DNA of 7,447 nt from JACROF01 sp964598995 (GTDB lineage: Bacteria > Patescibacteriota > Microgenomatia > Levybacterales > UBA12049): the NCBI GenBank assembly GCA_964598995.1, contig CAZRDR010000029.1:1-7447 (forward strand), written 5' to 3'. A program made the position numbers and the translations under genes. Shown piece by piece: positions 6,871-7,447 of the stretch. A model generated the notes under the pieces. The model made no database searches and was not told the origin of the DNA. It worked only from the letters and a program-made list of their open reading frames with translations. Within the stretch, counting starts at the first letter, position 1. Each line of letters begins with the position of its first letter.

Positions 6871-7433
6871 TTTCCTTCTCTTATCTCATTAATACTTTTC
6901 CCACTTTTTGCTGAAGAATCATAATCATTTGCGTTGTAATCTTTTTTTACAAACTCATCATCATGTTTGATGAGTAACCATGCTTTAGGACCAGCGAAGC
7001 CTTTCGTCTTAACAAGCGCAAATGATCCCTGGAGTTTTTTACCAAATAATTTAAATTTCAATTCACCTTTTTTATAGCCTTCCTTCATTACTTTCTGTCC
7101 TGCATCTAAATCCTCGACATCCTCTCTCACACCCTTTGAGATTTCTATTTCAGGGATATAATAACCTTTATCCCAGATCATGACAGGACCTGCTCCATAT
7201 GATCCCTCGGGAAGAACTCCTTCGAATTCCCGATACTCCATACTGTGTACCGTTGTCTCCATGGCGAGTCGCTTGAGTGTATTATCAAGGGTTGGACCTT
7301 TCGGTACTGCCCATGACGGCATACCTGAACCTATCTGTAATCGGAAATCATAATGAAGAGAAGTAGCATCGTGTTTGTGGATTACGAAGACTAAATGTTT
7401 GGGTGGATGCTTAACAAACTCAAGCTGTTTCAC
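6867..7433 (-). CDS. Stand-alone LigD-type DNA 3'-phosphoesterase domain protein
   Basis: This 188-residue protein matches the N-terminal phosphoesterase domain of bacterial DNA ligase D. That domain removes 3'-phosphates and terminal 3'-ribonucleotides from DNA ends using Mn, in end healing and non-homologous end joining. H21, H27, D29, R31, R55, H63 and Y67 are all present, each at a constant offset of 21 from the Pseudomonas LigD residues H42, H48, D50, R52, R76, H84 and Y88. Also typical are SWAVPKGP (40-47), FEGVLPEGSYGAG (70-82) and the AWLLIKHDDE strand near the end (residues 151-160). No polymerase or ligase domain follows; the C-terminus is a short Lys/Ser-rich tail. The start is GTG; an ATG two bases upstream is out of frame and followed at once by TGA. 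The frame stays open to the window edge, so a longer N-terminus cannot be excluded, but the TATAAT box favours this start. It is first in an operon with the Nudix gene. Confidence 0.92.
   Translation of the reverse strand: MKQLEFVKHPPKHLVFVIHKHDATSLHYDFRLQIGSGMPSWAVPKGPTLDNTLKRLAMETTVHSMEYREFEGVLPEGSYGAGPVMIWDKGYYIPEIEISKGVREDVEDLDAGQKVMKEGYKKGELKFKLFGKKLQGSFALVKTKGFAGPKAWLLIKHDDEFVKKDYNANDYDSSAKSGKSINEIREGK
6873..6880 (-). promoter_or_regulatory. Shine-Dalgarno-like site of the operon-internal Nudix gene
   Basis: On the minus strand GAGAAGGA precedes the ATG at 6870, with only 2-3 bases between the purine core and the start codon. It is the only Shine-Dalgarno-like sequence in front of any gene in the window, and it belongs to the only gene that begins inside a transcript. 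The close spacing and the ATGA overlap suggest that coupled re-initiation may contribute. Confidence 0.4.
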
Positions 7434-7440
7434 ATCTGTG

Positions 7441-7446
7441 ATTATA
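7441..7446 (-). promoter_or_regulatory. -10 box (TATAAT) of the phosphoesterase-Nudix operon
   Basis: A perfect TATAAT on the minus strand (7446-7441) ends 7 bases before the GTG at 7433. Any -35 element lies beyond the right edge of the window and cannot be checked. The spacing predicts transcription starting at or next to the GTG, a leaderless mRNA as for three other genes here. No Shine-Dalgarno site is present. Confidence 0.5.
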
Positions 7447-7447
7447 G

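Noticed and set aside
1..7447. A new defence system or mobile element
   Set aside because: All complete genes belong to known families. I see no transposase, integrase, terminal repeats, CRISPR-like spacing or toxin-antitoxin pair, so I do not claim a new system beyond the promoter and operon observations.

Overview
The window is bacterial and densely packed. It carries seven protein-coding genes with gaps of at most about 60 bases, uses the standard code with TGA as stop, and is moderately AT-rich. No tRNA, rRNA, CRISPR array, insertion sequence or other mobile element was seen. The promoters are of sigma-70 type. The gene mix is a MutH-independent mismatch repair pair, two Nudix hydrolases, a stand-alone LigD-type phosphoesterase and a surface acyltransferase. 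With the lack of Shine-Dalgarno sites and the compact layout, this suggests a Candidate Phyla Radiation (Patescibacteria) genome, perhaps Microgenomates-like. That placement is inference from gene style, not proven.

Layout from left to right. The first 366 bases are the N-terminal part of an exported Ser/Ala/Pro-rich protein on the minus strand, running off the left edge. A 58-base divergent promoter region (367-424) separates it from a plus-strand Nudix hydrolase (425-895). Then come mutS (950-3631), an integral membrane acyltransferase of the acyltransferase-3/OafA type (3649-4704) and mutL (4757-6448), all on the plus strand and each with its own recognisable promoter element. On the minus strand, converging on mutL and overlapping its stop codon, is a two-gene operon: a stand-alone LigD 3'-phosphoesterase domain protein (start 7433) followed by an MTH1/MutT-like Nudix hydrolase (6870-6445) with a 4-base ATGA overlap.

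Functionally, MutS recognises mismatches. MutL keeps every motif of the nicking-endonuclease type, which fits a repair system without MutH. The two Nudix enzymes probably act on modified or surplus nucleotides, and the phosphoesterase can clean 3' DNA ends. The window therefore reads as a small genome-maintenance neighbourhood interrupted by one cell-envelope gene.

The most notable non-coding signal is how genes start. Four genes have a -10 hexamer ending only 6-7 bases before the start codon, which predicts leaderless mRNAs. Two of these starts are GTG. mutS and mutL instead have leaders of about 10 bases with no Shine-Dalgarno site, and their promoters share an unusual block (GTTCAT, -10 box, TAAT, CGC). 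The only Shine-Dalgarno-like sequence precedes the one internal operon gene.
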